From: Apiosordaria backusii
Lineage: Eukaryota > Ascomycota > Sordariomycetes > Sordariales > Lasiosphaeriaceae
Assembly (NCBI GenBank): GCA_030549205.1
Contig: JAUKTV010000005.1
Span: forward strand, 1,240,001-1,304,000
DNA: 64,000 nucleotides
Reading direction: 5' to 3'
How positions within the stretch are numbered: position 1 is the stretch's first letter; each line of letters starts with the position of its first letter. A model generated the notes under the pieces. It was given only the letters and a program-made list of their open reading frames with translations. It was not told the DNA's origin and did not search any database. The position numbers and the translations under genes were made by a program. Shown piece by piece: positions 20,561 to 31,397 of the stretch.

Positions 20561-21121
20561 TCATTGCATGAACCGAGACAGCAGACCTTCAATCACGCGT
20601 CCAGGGTTCTGCAGTAAAATGACAACCCAACCTAGGAAAGGCACATAGCCTCTCACAAACCCCACAATCTCACGACGAGAAATGTACTCTTGGCCGTTGG
20701 GATACATCATTCCCACCGAGTCGTTCAACTCGTTATTATCACCTTTTGTCAACACCATTGCCCTACCCATAAGTCAGCTATCACTCGTCAAGTTCGGCCC
20801 TTCAAATGGTCGGTCTTACTCCTCATTGTCACCATGTAACACTCCAACAACACGATGAATGAAAGGATATGATCGATCGGGATTCAGAATCACCGGAAGA
20901 TCACCGACCCTGACTCCGCCGCCATGTTCGGGACGGTGGTGGATGAACAAGATGTCCCCCGGATTGAAGGCTGGAGCCATTGAGTTGGTGATGACTACCA
21001 CGACCGGGTAAGGAGTGCCAGCAAGGATGGACGCGCCCTTCCATATCATGAAACAGGCTGATATGGTCTGCAGAACGGAAATGATACTCCATATGAGATT
21101 GGACCGCAGGAGGGACAGCAT
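20561..21121 (-). CDS. SEC11: SEC11-like signal peptidase I (2 exons)
   Basis: CDS is complement(join(20561..20762,20820..21121)), 167 aa. The 57-nt intron 20763-20819 has GTAAGA, a CTGAC branch site and TAG. This is the catalytic subunit type of the ER signal peptidase complex (S26B), a single-pass membrane protein with its active site in the ER lumen. Ser47 lies in ITNSMAPAF (usually SGSMEP), His89 in FIHRVVGV, and Asp109 in LTKGDNNELND; the N-terminal membrane anchor covers about 9-33. Length is normal for SEC11. The altered serine box and the unusual HHRPEHGGGVRVGDL loop suggest either lineage divergence or a second paralogue rather than the housekeeping copy. Confidence 0.88.
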
Positions 21122-21496
21122 AGCATGCGATTGACGTGTCTGTTGAGGAAGTTGATCACACATGCATACCACTTCACCGAGACTTTGCAGGCTACTTTAC
21201 ATGACCTGCTAGTTGAAAGGGTCGCCATTTCTAAGAATGTCTATTTGCCTTATCTGAAACCAGAAGGATCAATTGAGACTGTTGCACAAGCGGCACGAGA
21301 GGCATCTTATGTGGCGCCGACCCTTTTGTTGATCGGCATCATGTTTCGTGTGATTTCCACGTGACCAGTATATCTTAACATGCCGTGTGGGGGCCCTACT
21401 GTCACAGAATTAAAAAAAAAACAGTTTCGGTCCAGAGGACTGTCTCACCAGCAGCCCACCCACAGGAGTGTTTGAGCACCAAAATACCTGAGCAAG
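21122..21496. promoter_or_regulatory. Divergent promoter of SEC11-like and kinase genes
   Basis: About 375 bp shared by two oppositely oriented genes. It contains an A-run near 21411-21421. No operator is recognised. Confidence 0.4.
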
Positions 21497-22673
21497 ATGG
21501 CCGACATTATCTTTGTTTCTCTCGGCATGGTCGTACTCGATGAGATCCGGTTCCCAGATGGCAAAGTTCTTTGTAACGTCCCTGGGGGGTCAGGCTTGTA
21601 CAGTAAGTAGAGGAAAAGAAAGTCAGGGGAACCGAGTTGTGGCTCAATCATCTGTGAATACCGTAGGCACGCTCGGGGCACGGCTCGCAGCAAAAGACGC
21701 CACGACGTCTGAAAGAATTGGTTGTCTCGTTCTTGCCGGGAGCGACTTCCCAGACACCGTAGCGGAAACTCTCAGGGATTGGGGCATCACGTTGCGATTG
21801 CAACAGGTCGCAGACAGGCTGTCGACTCGAGGCCTGCTTCAATACCAGGGCATCAATTTCAAGGGTCAGAATAGAAGTGGAGAATTCCTGCTCGAGGCTT
21901 TTAATGCATTTCGCTGACAGCTTTGGTACCTCTACATAGACCAGGTCTTCAAGTACACTACTACCCCTCTGCAACACACCACGGCCGACCTTGCAGACCA
22001 CCCACGCATCCTGGGGTCTTTGGCGTTCTATTTTCTGGCTTCTCCCCAAGATCTGGAGGTGTCAGTATCTCTTCTCCAAGTCCTTCGTCACCACAACAGT
22101 GTTCCGGCACAGCCCCTGTTGGTCTGGGAACCTGCGCCAGCGTCTTGCCGCACAGAGTTGCGAAATGAACACCTGAGAGCCGCTAAACTCGTGGATGTCT
22201 ATTCGCCAAATCATACAGAGCTTCTGGCCGCCTTTCAACTTGGGAATGCGACACCGACGATCTTTGACTGTAACATCATCGAGGATCTCGCCCTCCAGAT
22301 CTTGGAATCCGGAGTAGGGCCAGATGGGCAAGGAGCCGTGGTGATTCGGTGTGGTGAACACGGAAGTCTAGCTGTCTCCCAATCGTATTCAGCTCGATGG
22401 TTTCCGGCCTTTTATGACAGCACCTCGAGCAAGGTTATCGATGCTACTGGTGCAGGGAACTCTTTTCTTGGTGCTTTGACTGTCAAGCTTGTCGAGGGGG
22501 CAGGCCTGACTGAGGCCGTCATCATGGGCTTGGTGGCGGCCAGTTTTTCAATTGAACAGATTGGCCTGCCCGAAAGAGCTGTTACGGATGGAACTGAGAC
22601 GTGGAACGGGGTGGGTGTTTCTTCGAGAGTGGAGGAGTACCAGGCCAAGATGAAGAGGTTGATCGGCAAATAA
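21497..22673 (+). CDS. MAK32-like PfkB-family kinase (3 exons)
   Basis: CDS is join(21497..21602,21667..21864,21940..22673), 345 aa. Intron 1 (64 nt) starts GTAAGT; intron 2 (75 nt) has a weak GTCAGA donor, a GCTGAC branch site and a TAG acceptor. The protein opens FVSLGMVVLDEIRFP and has the GGSGLYSTLGARLAA ligand-binding region, YSPNHTELLAAF and the family signature DATGAGNSFLGA (residues 269-280). In most PfkB sugar kinases the catalytic base follows GAG as Asp; here it is Asn275. Fungal MAK32-like proteins are a divergent PfkB branch, first linked in yeast to stability of an L-A toxin particle. Substrate unknown. The exact intron 2 borders are the least certain part. Confidence 0.8.
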
Positions 22674-22724
22674 GACCAGACACCTCCTGTGTCGTCTACC
22701 TGTACTGATGTTCTTTGCAAGGGC

Positions 22725-23929
22725 CTATAATACAGTAACTTCCGTCTCCTGGGCGCCGTCGCTGAAGTTCTTCCAATCTCCGTCGTACTTGGTGGACAGC
22801 AGTCCGAGTCTGGTATATGTGTTGGGCAAAGATGGCGACTGTCGCAAGACCAGTGAGACAACAGGGATGCTGGTGTACGTGTGATCGGTACCAAGGGGAA
22901 GCAAATAATATGTCTCTTGCTCGTTGATCTCTGGTAAGTCGCCAGTCTCCATTTCAACGTCGGGCTCGATATCACCGAGGAACTGGTCATTTCGGCCCAT
23001 GCGGGCATCGATTGCTCTCACCAGCCTCCAGGCAGAACTACTGTCAGAACAGGACAAGTCTACCCTGATCGGGAGCAGGAATCCAACTAAGGTAGTTTAA
23101 GATGGCCGCTACGAACAGGACCGAAGCGGTTGAAAGTGGATGGTTCGGTTTTACATTCCACGATCCGGACCTGGAGTTCGAGGGGCTCTGGATAATGATG
23201 CACTGCGCCGCTGATGGAAGCCCATGACCAAGTCGGTGCGTAGTACTCGGTATGCCTGAGAGAGCCACGAGGTGGCAAGTTTGGGTCGATGGCGCCGGCT
23301 GACCACATAAGATGCCGAGGCAGATCTCGAAGCCACAAGCCGGCAAGATAAGTGTCTGTCTCGCTGTGCTCCCAGCAAGTGGCGATGCCCGACAGTCCAG
23401 GAAGGCGGTCCGAGATGTAGGTTAACTTGCGTGCTGTGTACGCGGAGACGATGAAAGACCATGTGCTTGGGGCCTCATAGTACTTGCGCTGAGGCTCTAG
23501 TTCAGGCTTTGGGGTTTCGGAGGAACTGAAGCTCGATACTAGCTTCAAGGTGAGGCTCGAACCCGATGCCTTGCGCATGCCGGAAGAATCGAGTGAGACC
23601 TCGGTTGAAGGGCCAATCCACGAGTATGCCGTAGGGGAATCGGCATGGCAGTAGATCTCCACGGCCTCCATTGCAGGGCTTGCATAAGAGTAAGTAAGCC
23701 GCAGTGGCCCGGGATCTTGCTGCTTCTCAACGTAGATACTGTCTGACTTGTTGTGAAAGTGTGGTAGAGAGTGGCTCAGCGCCTTCCACAGGATCTCGCA
23801 TGCAGTGCATCCATCGCTAGAGGAAGTAATGAGCTCTTTGATCTCACACGAGAACGAGCGGGTATCCTGGCGGTTCAAGTCTCCACAAACTTGACAGGCT
23901 GACGGAGACATTGGACTATGTGAAGCCAT
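22725..23929 (-). pseudogene. HET-type gene lacking the HET core, with a frameshift
   Basis: The N-terminal ORF (23929 to 23087) has the Cys-rich opening of heterokaryon-incompatibility (HET) proteins (CQVCGDLNRQ, DGCTACEILWKAL). It then passes within about 20 residues to the region that normally follows the HET domain: WSFIVSAYTARKLTYISDRL, TYLAGLWLRDLPRHLMWS and APTWSWASISG. The HET domain itself, with its usual ALSY-W-G motif, is absent. The frame stops after SGHLKLP, but the typical C-terminal part (FLGDIEPDVE, YYLLPLGT, YTRLGLLSTKYDGDW) continues in another frame to 22725, so a small indel near 23087-23095 is likely. I see no convincing intron at the junction. Probably a non-functional allele or decayed paralogue. 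Confidence 0.75.
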
Positions 23930-24284
23930 GGCGCTGAACACCAAAGGTTTGACAAATACAACGCCAAACCAGAGAGAATGGCGCGAAGGTACACTACTGG
24001 GGCGAGAGGGGAAAGTAAGATCAGTGGAGACTTGTTACACTTGGTTGAGTTCAACGTCGAAATTTCGAAACGATGTAACCCCTACCAGGTATTGCAGCTG
24101 CGTGCGTACCGGGTACTATTTTCGAGTTACGTACCTATGTTGAAGCAGAAAGGATTGATCGACAAAGTTACACAACCCACAGCCTTTCGAGTTCTCAAAA
24201 CATGCAAACTCAATTCTCTAAGGCCAACGCAGTGGCACAGCCTCCGCCTATCCTCTCGTTGCCCCTCTCTCAGTGACCAGTGTC
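23930..24284. other. Intergenic
   Basis: Between the start of the HET remnant and the stop of the next minus-strand gene. No supportable gene or site. Confidence 0.35.
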
Positions 24285-25115
24285 TCAACAAGCCCCCCCA
24301 GCAGCGGCCAACCCGCCCAGCGCCCCCGCCCGCTTGAACCACTTCATATCCATATGCGCCCTCTCCGCCGGCGACAGGTTCTCCAGCACCTCCTTCTTGA
24401 ACCCCCTTTCCTCCGCCACCTCTGCCCACCGTTTCAAGACCCAAAGTGCGACGACTGCGTCCTGCTCCTCCTTGCTAATACCAGTAGTAGCCGTAAAAAT
24501 CAACTTCCTTCCCTTGACAACCTCCCCATCTTTGTGCTCCTCTTCCCGCGCTACTTCTTTGTTGTGGGAGTTGGTCCAGATGTAACCCCGTCCAAAGGTT
24601 TGCCTTGTGGCTGTGAAAAGTACTTTTTCTTCGTTGCTATTGTTGTTGCTGTCCTCGTCCGGAAACAATGGGGAGGTGGAGGCTGTCCGGTTGGGGTAGT
24701 GGAAGGCTTTGAATTTGTCAACTTGTCTGGAAAGGAGGGATTTGGAAGTGGTGAGCTTGATATTCCCAATTGAGGATAGGGAGGGAGAGTGGCAGGTGAG
24801 GAAGTAGTGCGCTGGTATGTCGGTGCGGTAGTCTGCGTTGACGGGGTGGACGAGGTTGAAGAGGCGGTTTTCTTGTTTATCGCCGATTGAAGGGTTTGTT
24901 TCGAGGGTTGATGATGATTCTGAGTTGGTGAGATTGGTGAGATTGGAGGTGAGAACACGGTTGAAGTAGAGGGAGGAGTCTTGGTATGTGAGCGAGTCGA
25001 TGGATGTGTTGAAGCTGTAGATTGGGTTCGGAGGGTTGGAAGAGGTGTCGTGGATGAAATGATCGGAGTTAGCGAGGACGAGTGTAGTTGCGGGGGCGTG
25101 ATCGGTTTGTGCCAT
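24285..25115 (-). CDS. Hypothetical protein, possible tubby/LURP-like fold
   Basis: A 276-residue intronless protein that I do not recognise with certainty. The pattern of short beta-strand-like hydrophobic segments (PIYSFNTSIDSLTYQDSSLY, RLFNLVHPV, HYFLTCHSP, RKLIFTATT), closed by a hydrophobic helix (QDAVVALWVLKRWAEVAEE), is reminiscent of tubby/LURP-type beta-barrel proteins found in fungi. That assignment is a guess. It has no signal peptide or membrane segment and ends in a Gly/Ala-rich tail. Codon use is normal for the neighbourhood, and the ATG at 25115 has good context. Confidence 0.6.
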   Translation of the reverse strand: MAQTDHAPATTLVLANSDHFIHDTSSNPPNPIYSFNTSIDSLTYQDSSLYFNRVLTSNLTNLTNSESSSTLETNPSIGDKQENRLFNLVHPVNADYRTDIPAHYFLTCHSPSLSSIGNIKLTTSKSLLSRQVDKFKAFHYPNRTASTSPLFPDEDSNNNSNEEKVLFTATRQTFGRGYIWTNSHNKEVAREEEHKDGEVVKGRKLIFTATTGISKEEQDAVVALWVLKRWAEVAEERGFKKEVLENLSPAERAHMDMKWFKRAGALGGLAAAGGAC

Positions 25116-25479
25116 GGTGGAGAAAGGTCTGGAAGCTGATCTTGTCTACAAAGGGCTCGTGTGTAGGTCAGAAGCAAAGAAAAGTTGGGAGTCGGGGAAT
25201 AGGTAGTTTTCAAAGTGTTTACCAAAGGATAATGTGCTTATATGAATTACCATTAGGCACAAGTTCAACAATGACGTACCCCACGAAGGCAGTGTTTGTT
25301 GGTTGCCCTTGTTGCTAATTGGCAGGGAGGGGTCACGTGAGCGGCTCAGGGGCTGGTCAAGGGCTGGTCAGGGGCTGATCAGGGGCAGTGTACCACCATC
25401 AGCGGCTGTGTCTTAAACTGTGGCAAATCCTCTATGTACCTTACTCGATTGTCTCTCTGTAATACCTAATACTTATGGT
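25116..25479. other. Intergenic with 11-bp tandem repeat
   Basis: Contains about four copies of an 11-bp unit TCAGGGGCTGG (25346-25388, the last two diverged) and a TCACGTGA palindrome at 25333-25340. No gene. Confidence 0.55.
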
Positions 25480-26751
25480 TTACTCACCACCACCGCCACC
25501 TGGAAGCTCAGTGAGCCCTGGAAAGTTTCTTAGTTCTGAACTCAGCACTAAGAATAGAACAGAGGGGACTTACACTCATCCAAGTCACCGTCAACCGTCG
25601 CACTGACGGGGACCTGACACTGGTTCTTGACCTTCGGCGGCAACTCTGTCAAGCTGCTGCAGTTTCGGAGGTAGCATCCGGTGTCCATGGCCACCTGAAG
25701 TGAATCCTTTTCCCAGCCAAATACATAATCGCCGTGCTGGCCGTACCCGGTTCTATTTCTAGTGTTAGAATGGCCCATCAGGATCAGATTTTGACTCGTG
25801 TCACTCACGTATCCCCGTTCGACAGGACCAAAGGCTGGCTCCCATCTTCCGGCCAGTCCTCAGGGTTATTGAACTGCCTCGTATCCCACATCACTTCGTA
25901 CATGACCTGCGGTATCTTGACGGGGTGCGACTTGGGGCATTCTCCACCCACCACCGAAAAGGACGTCGGTCCAGTGACGGGATGGGCGACGTGGTCTTTG
26001 TGATTCGGGCTGTCAAGATTCACGCCATCCCAGCACAGTGGAAATATGATATTAGAGCGTATCCCGCCGGCGCAGGGCTGTTTGGGCAGATGGTCGGTGT
26101 CATAGACGGGGTCCATGCACGGGCTGTACATGCTGCCTCCGAATTTGTCTTTTGTATAACAGCGGTAGCACTGCTGCATGTTTCGCCCAAGACCCTCTGA
26201 TTTTCTCAGCACGGCATCGCCGGCAAGCATGCGGAAGCCGGGCTTGAAGGCTGTTGTCACGTTTGGAGCGGGCGAGGTGTAGTATACCGTGATGCCGCCG
26301 TTGTCCCCGGTGTTGAACTCGTTCGCCATCTGAGGGACACGCTTGTATGTGCCATTTCGTGCGCGGAAGTAGAGGTTGGCTGTCCAGTAGTTGGAGTGAT
26401 CTTCTTGGAAATGGCAGGTTGTACAGGAAGAGAGGGCGGAAATGTCCTCGAGGGGCATGGAAGCGGAGAAGGCGTTTCCTCCTACGATTTGATGCATGTG
26501 TGATGATGGGTTTTGACCTGGGTTGACGAGTCTTTGGCTCCCGGGTTAGCTAGGGCCTAGTGCGAGGCGGAAAAGGCTTACGGATCGAGGCGCTCAATGA
26601 CCACCTGCGAGCAGCCAAAGCGTAACATGGCACCCGGGTTTCTGCGGGGTGGTGATCCCGGAGGCCCAAGCATGGGCCGGTCCAGCTCGACGCCCGTTTG
26701 GGCGGAGCTGATGCCAACAAGGGCGGAAACTGCGAAGATTAGTATCAACAT
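25480..26751 (-). CDS. DUF1996 secreted protein A (4 exons)
   Basis: CDS is complement(join(25480..25517,25574..25758,25809..26531,26582..26751)), 371 aa; introns of 56, 50 and 50 nt. The signal peptide is MLILIFAVSALVGISSAQ. The DUF1996 core follows: MLRFGCSQVVIERLDPLVNP, GQNPSSHMHQIVGGNAF, SNYWTANLYFRARNGTYKRV, MQQCYRCYTKDK, FPLCWDGVNLDSPNHKDHVA, VMWDTRQF, WPEDGSQPLVLSNGD and YGQHGDYVFGWEKDSL. The last exon adds only WLTELPGGGGGE, matching the usual LPG ending of the family. DUF1996 proteins are secreted fungal proteins of unknown activity, often induced on plant biomass. A paralogue lies directly upstream at 27413-28577. Confidence 0.9.
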
Positions 26752-27412
26752 CCTGAGTTGCCTTCGCTGACCAAAAGCCTATGGATGAAGGGAAGAGCCC
26801 AGCGCAGGGAATGGTTGAAAGGAGAATGAAGCCAAAGGCAGATACCCCAACACCGGGTTATCTTTTCTCTCGAATGCATTTTGGCTAGACCACGTCAAAG
26901 ATACCTGGTATCTCGAGCTGTTTAGTTGCCTCTATCATATAGTGGAGGCAATATTTCCGCATCCTGATCGTCCACCATTGGCCTATGGGATCCATCGTGG
27001 TCAATATCCCACCCGCGCGCCAAGAGTTTTGCCGGTGGTCTCGAGCTAGGTAGGATGTCGGTTACCGGTTGAGGATGGCAGTGTATTCGGCAGAGCATCC
27101 GTGGCTGGGATGTGAGTGTCTGCGGGGAAGCTCCATGTTGTGTAAATGGTGCAAAGGTAAAATGTGGTAATGTGGTAATGTGGTAATGTGGTAATATGGT
27201 AATCTGGTAAAGGGGGAAAGGGGGAAACGGCAATTGCACACAATCATCCCCATTATCTCAACTTTACAATGCAACAGCTAATAACAGCCAAACTTCTGTG
27301 TGTGTATTGTGTCACATCTGCCTCCAACCTGTGTATGCCAGCGAAAATAGTATCCCCCACTCCCAACATCTTCATGATCTTGTGCATCGCAAGTGTAGCA
27401 AACATCTTCTTG
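26752..27412. other. Spacer between DUF1996 paralogues
   Basis: About 660 bp forming the promoter of gene A and the 3' end of gene B. It carries an 8-bp tandem repeat (AATGTGGT unit) at about 27161-27208. No gene. Confidence 0.5.
27161..27208 (+). repeat. 8-bp minisatellite (AATGTGGT)n
   Basis: Four perfect adjacent copies of AATGTGGT followed by two diverged copies (AATATGGT, AATCTGGT). The tract is probably length-polymorphic. Confidence 0.85.
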
Positions 27413-28577
27413 CTAACGACGCAAAGCCGTCTCTGGCTTACCAGGAAGATAATCAAGCCCTGTGACCACGCGGCTCATTAGCTGCTCAAATCCATAAAGC
27501 AGAAGACTTAAAGAAAGACAAACTTACACCCATCAACAGACTCCTTAACCGTCGTCTCAATCTTGCAAGCGTTCTGCTCCTCAGGCGTCTGGATCTTGAG
27601 CACTCCTTCCGGATACTTTCCCAATGAACACCGCTGAAAGAAGCAGTTGGAGTCCATGGCCCTCTGCAGCGAGTCACCCTCCCAGCCAAACAAATAATCG
27701 GCGTGGGTGGAGTATCCCTTTGTGTCACCCGTGGACCAGACAAACGGTTGCGATCCATCCTCGGGCCAGAGATCTTTATCGTTGAACACAGAAGTATCCC
27801 ACATCGTCTCGTAGGCAACTTGGGGCATGCGAACCGGGTGAGAGGCCGGGCAGGGGTCTGCAACTCGGAAGCCGCCTTTGGTCGTGAGGAACATGTGGGA
27901 TTGGTGGTCAGGGGAGTCGAGGTTTTTGCCATCCCAGCAGCTGGAGAGGAGTCAGATTAGTACGTCTCTACGATGAAATGTGAAGTGGCGCAGAAAACCT
28001 ACGCGGGAAAGTGATGGATGGCCATGATACCAGCCGGGCAAGGCTGCTTGGGAAAGTCATATGTCTCACTCCCACGTGTGAGGATGTCTTGCAGACAGGT
28101 ATACCTCAACCCACGGTACTTCTCGGCCTCCTCCCGTGTCTCGGTTGTAGGGCTGCCCACCGTCATCCTGAATCCCGGAGGGAAACTCGTGATCTTTTGA
28201 TTTCCGTTATCCCAAAAGTCCTGTTGGGTGTAGTAGATTGTCATCCCGCCGACTTGTCCGTCATGGAATACAGCATTTGGATACTGCGGGACCTTGTGAT
28301 ACGAGCCATTGCGGGCACGGAAGTAGAGTGTGGCGGTCCAGTAGTTGGACTTGTCCTCGGTAAAGATGCAGGTTGTGCAGGTCGCGCGGTTGCCCACGTC
28401 CACGGACGTGTCAACCGTTGCGTTGAAGGCATTTCCACCTACGACTTGGTGAACGTGGGCAGAAGGGTTGTTGCCTGGCTCAACGACTGGGTCGAGACGC
28501 TCAATGGTGAGAGTCGAGCATCCGAAGCGGAGAGCCGCGTGGGCCAGACCGGGAAGGGCTAGGAATAGAGACTTCAT
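27413..28577 (-). CDS. DUF1996 secreted protein B (3 exons)
   Basis: CDS is complement(join(27413..27459,27528..27940,28003..28577)), 344 aa; introns of 68 nt (branch CTAAT) and 62 nt (branch TACTAATC). The signal peptide is MKSLFLALPGLAHA, directly followed by ALRFGCSTLTIERLDPVVEP. The DUF1996 landmarks are the same as in its neighbour: HVHQVVGGNAF, SNYWTATLYFRARNGSYHKV, HFPACWDGKNLDSPDHQSHM, TMWDTSVF, WPEDGSQPFVWSTGD and YSTHADYLFGWEGDSL. The small last exon completes DGWLDYLPGK, like the last exon of gene A. Gene A carries an extra intron and an N-terminal proline-rich insert. Tandem, same strand, so probably a local duplication. ATG at 28577 was chosen because it starts a clean signal peptide. 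Confidence 0.9.
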
Positions 28578-29715
28578 TCTTTGCAGGTTGTTGGGTGTAC
28601 ACATATGGTGCGAAGAAAGAGGTATAACATGTTCATCTGGTCTGGAGATGGCCTCAACTTTAAGGGGAGACCAATAATGTTGACGAAGCGATAGATAGTT
28701 TGGTCAGCAATAGGGGACAAATAGACGAGGCACTATAGCAACACTTGCCGGCATCCGAGAACAAACGGTTGTCCTTGGCAGGACAGAAACTTAAGTGAGT
28801 TCCCCCCTTCGGAGAAGTTTTGGCGGGCCATGATAGGTGGGGATAATCAGGCAAATGAACACTGAATTTGGGGGCGCGGCTAGATTAGACTTTGGAGATA
28901 TGATTTGCCCGGGTGTTCATGGGTACAGTTACGAGTGAACAAGTCGGATAGATCCTTCTCTAAGCGATGTTCCGAAACCACCCAAATTTTCGTAAGTGGA
29001 TTGGGAAACACCAGGCTCTACGAACACCCTAGCAGAGATACCTTACCTAGGTACCTATCAATTCGTTCCACCCGATCCATGACAGAATGTACCAAGTTTA
29101 TCCCACCAAAGTAATTTACACGAAGCCCCAGACGTCGGAACCTTCACCGTTTCACGTTGGCCACTTGTGCAGTACATCTCACCCATCACCCCAGAATGGC
29201 ATGTATCGATTCACAGTGACATATACTCCAACAGGTTGAACCCTCATCGCCAGGAAGTTTTCATTCCAGATGGCCAAACGGCAAAGGATGTACAGTCCGC
29301 ATATGACCGAGACTGGGATGAGAACACGCAAAGAAAGTCTCATTTGCGGATCCTGATTTGGGGAGTTGTTTCGCCAAAAGCCAAGAATACCGTCGATCGT
29401 CATAGGAGGAAGCCATTGTAGAGTGTAAGGCGCAGGGTATCCATCTTCTGTTGTTATGTCGGTCCGGGTTTGAGGGAGGTCAGGTCGTCGTTGTGGCCTG
29501 GCGCTTATCCGTAACAGGTTAAAATGATGGACGATTTGCTGCGCTTGGGAGTCCCTTGATGGTGCGGGACACGCCCTGCAGGGCTTGGCGGCAGCTGGTC
29601 TCTTGTCCTGTCATATGCGACACATTTTTTTCTCTTGCTCGACATTTTCCCCCTCCTCCTCTTCTGAATATTCAGTCAACCCAAAAAGCCCTCAGCCTTG
29701 GACACATAATCGACC
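28578..29715. promoter_or_regulatory. Divergent intergenic region
   Basis: About 1.1 kb between DUF1996 gene B (minus) and the methyltransferase gene (plus). It contains a TACCTAGGTACC motif at 29044-29055. No supportable ORF. Confidence 0.4.
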
Positions 29716-30618
29716 ATGGCGACCGACTCCGAAACCACGCCGCTTGTGAACGCGAACTCCGACCTGCAGACCTATTATTACTCGCTCGAGTCGCGAATTG
29801 GATATCGGCTGCTTCTGGGGGGTACCCGCCATTTTGGGTACTGGAAACATGACACTTACTGGCCCTTCCCACTCTCGAAGCCCCTGAGAACGATGGAAGA
29901 CAAGCTGGCCGAGCTGTTGGCTCTACCCCGCGGCGCTCAGGTCCTCGATGCGGGTTGCGGCGTTGGTCACGTCGCACTTCGCATGGCCAAAAAGCATGGC
30001 TTGCGTATCACGGGCATCGATGTCGTTGACCACCACATCGCCAAGGCCAAACGTAACATTGCTCGTTCGGGGCTGCCTGAGGGGACGATTACGGTGCAAA
30101 AAATGGACTACCACCATCTTGAAACTCTGGCGGACGAGTCTCTTGACGGGGTTTATACGATGGAAACATTTGTCCATGCCACCGATCCCAAGGCTGTGCT
30201 CGCCGGCTTCTACCGTGTCCTTAGAACAGGCGGCCGGCTAGCCCAGTTCGAGTATGACCATGATCTTGTCGCCGACTCGCCCGAAGATATGGCAGCCTCG
30301 ATGCGCAAGATCAACCAATATGCGGCCATGCCCACCAACGACATCTCGCACCCCGGTGTGTTCAAACAAATGGTGGAGGAAGCCGGGTTCGAGAATGTTG
30401 TCGTCCATGATTTGACGCCCAATGTCAAGCCAATGACACGACTCTTCTTTGTGCTGGCCATCATACCGTACTTGATCCTTCGGCTGCTTCGACTGGAGCG
30501 ATACTTTATCAACACGATAGCGGCGGTGGAAACATATCGAGGGCTTGGCCGATGGCGTTACATTGCCATATCTGCTAACAAGCCGGGAGGGCCGCTGGAG
30601 ATCTCGAAGGCGCCTTGA
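29716..30618 (+). CDS. SAM-dependent methyltransferase, sterol/ubiquinone-type
   Basis: A 300-residue intronless class I methyltransferase. Motif I is VLDAGCGVGHVALRMA, preceded by TRHFGYW. The acidic residue after beta-2 is in GIDVVDHHIAKAK, and the substrate region is MDYHHLETLADESLDGVYTM with the post-motif FYRVLRTGGRLAQFEYD. This order resembles Erg6/gamma-tocopherol and UbiE-type small-molecule methyltransferases. The C-terminal helix LFFVLAIIPYLILRLLRL could anchor it to a membrane. It is shorter than Erg6 and lacks its YE-x-GWG region, so the substrate is open (prenylated or lipid-like small molecule is inference). No cluster partners are adjacent. Confidence 0.85.
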   Translation: MATDSETTPLVNANSDLQTYYYSLESRIGYRLLLGGTRHFGYWKHDTYWPFPLSKPLRTMEDKLAELLALPRGAQVLDAGCGVGHVALRMAKKHGLRITGIDVVDHHIAKAKRNIARSGLPEGTITVQKMDYHHLETLADESLDGVYTMETFVHATDPKAVLAGFYRVLRTGGRLAQFEYDHDLVADSPEDMAASMRKINQYAAMPTNDISHPGVFKQMVEEAGFENVVVHDLTPNVKPMTRLFFVLAIIPYLILRLLRLERYFINTIAAVETYRGLGRWRYIAISANKPGGPLEISKAP

Positions 30619-31397
30619 GCGATGGGGGTTGCTGGCCGCGATTTATGGTTGAGGTTGAATGAAGATATTCAGGATTCTGGAAAGCAATCTGAAAGTAATC
30701 TTGAGCAGGATGATACCATTAGAATGCTAAGTAGATAAGGTACGGAGTATCCAGACCGGAAACAAGTACGAAGTTGATCCCCCCAAAGCTGCCAAGCTAG
30801 GTAGGCGGGTTGCCATTAATAATACCAGCTCTGCCAGTGCTCCAGCCATGCAATAAGTCTATGTTGCTAAAGATCCCTACGTTGGATCCCTGATCCCTCC
30901 TGCCATCTGTACCCCCACCCGCTGTGGATCCGGACTTGTTCACCCCGACCCGAGTGGGGGACCCGGCGTGTCTGCCGATACCAACCGCCGGACAACTGCG
31001 GTAAAAACACACCAAATACCCCGCCATGGTTGCAACTCAGTCACTGCCAGGTGTTACGTGCTCCCTTCCTCGCTCCCTTTCCTCGCTCCCCTTCCGAGTT
31101 ACGAGTTCCCACAAACCCCCAAACCGCAAAATCGATATTAGCTTATCGATTACGAGATTGTGCACACTCCCCCGCCAGGTGGATAGCGCCATGCCTTGGA
31201 ACCAGTCGTGAAGGGGGGGAAGCTAAGAAAGCTTCCGAAGAGGGAAAAGAAAAAAGGCTCGTGTTAAGCTGCGATGTCGGGATCCTAAAGTCGTTATAAT
31301 GGAAGCTTAACTTTCCCATGTATTCCTCATTCCCAATATCATAATCACAAGTTGTCACAAAAGTACACGACAGTGACGACACACACCCCATCTCAAG
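30619..31397. promoter_or_regulatory. Upstream region of the nickel/cobalt transporter
   Basis: About 780 bp with no supportable ORF. An AATCGATATTAGCTTATCGATT near-palindrome lies at 31130-31151. Metal-responsive elements cannot be named. Confidence 0.4.
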
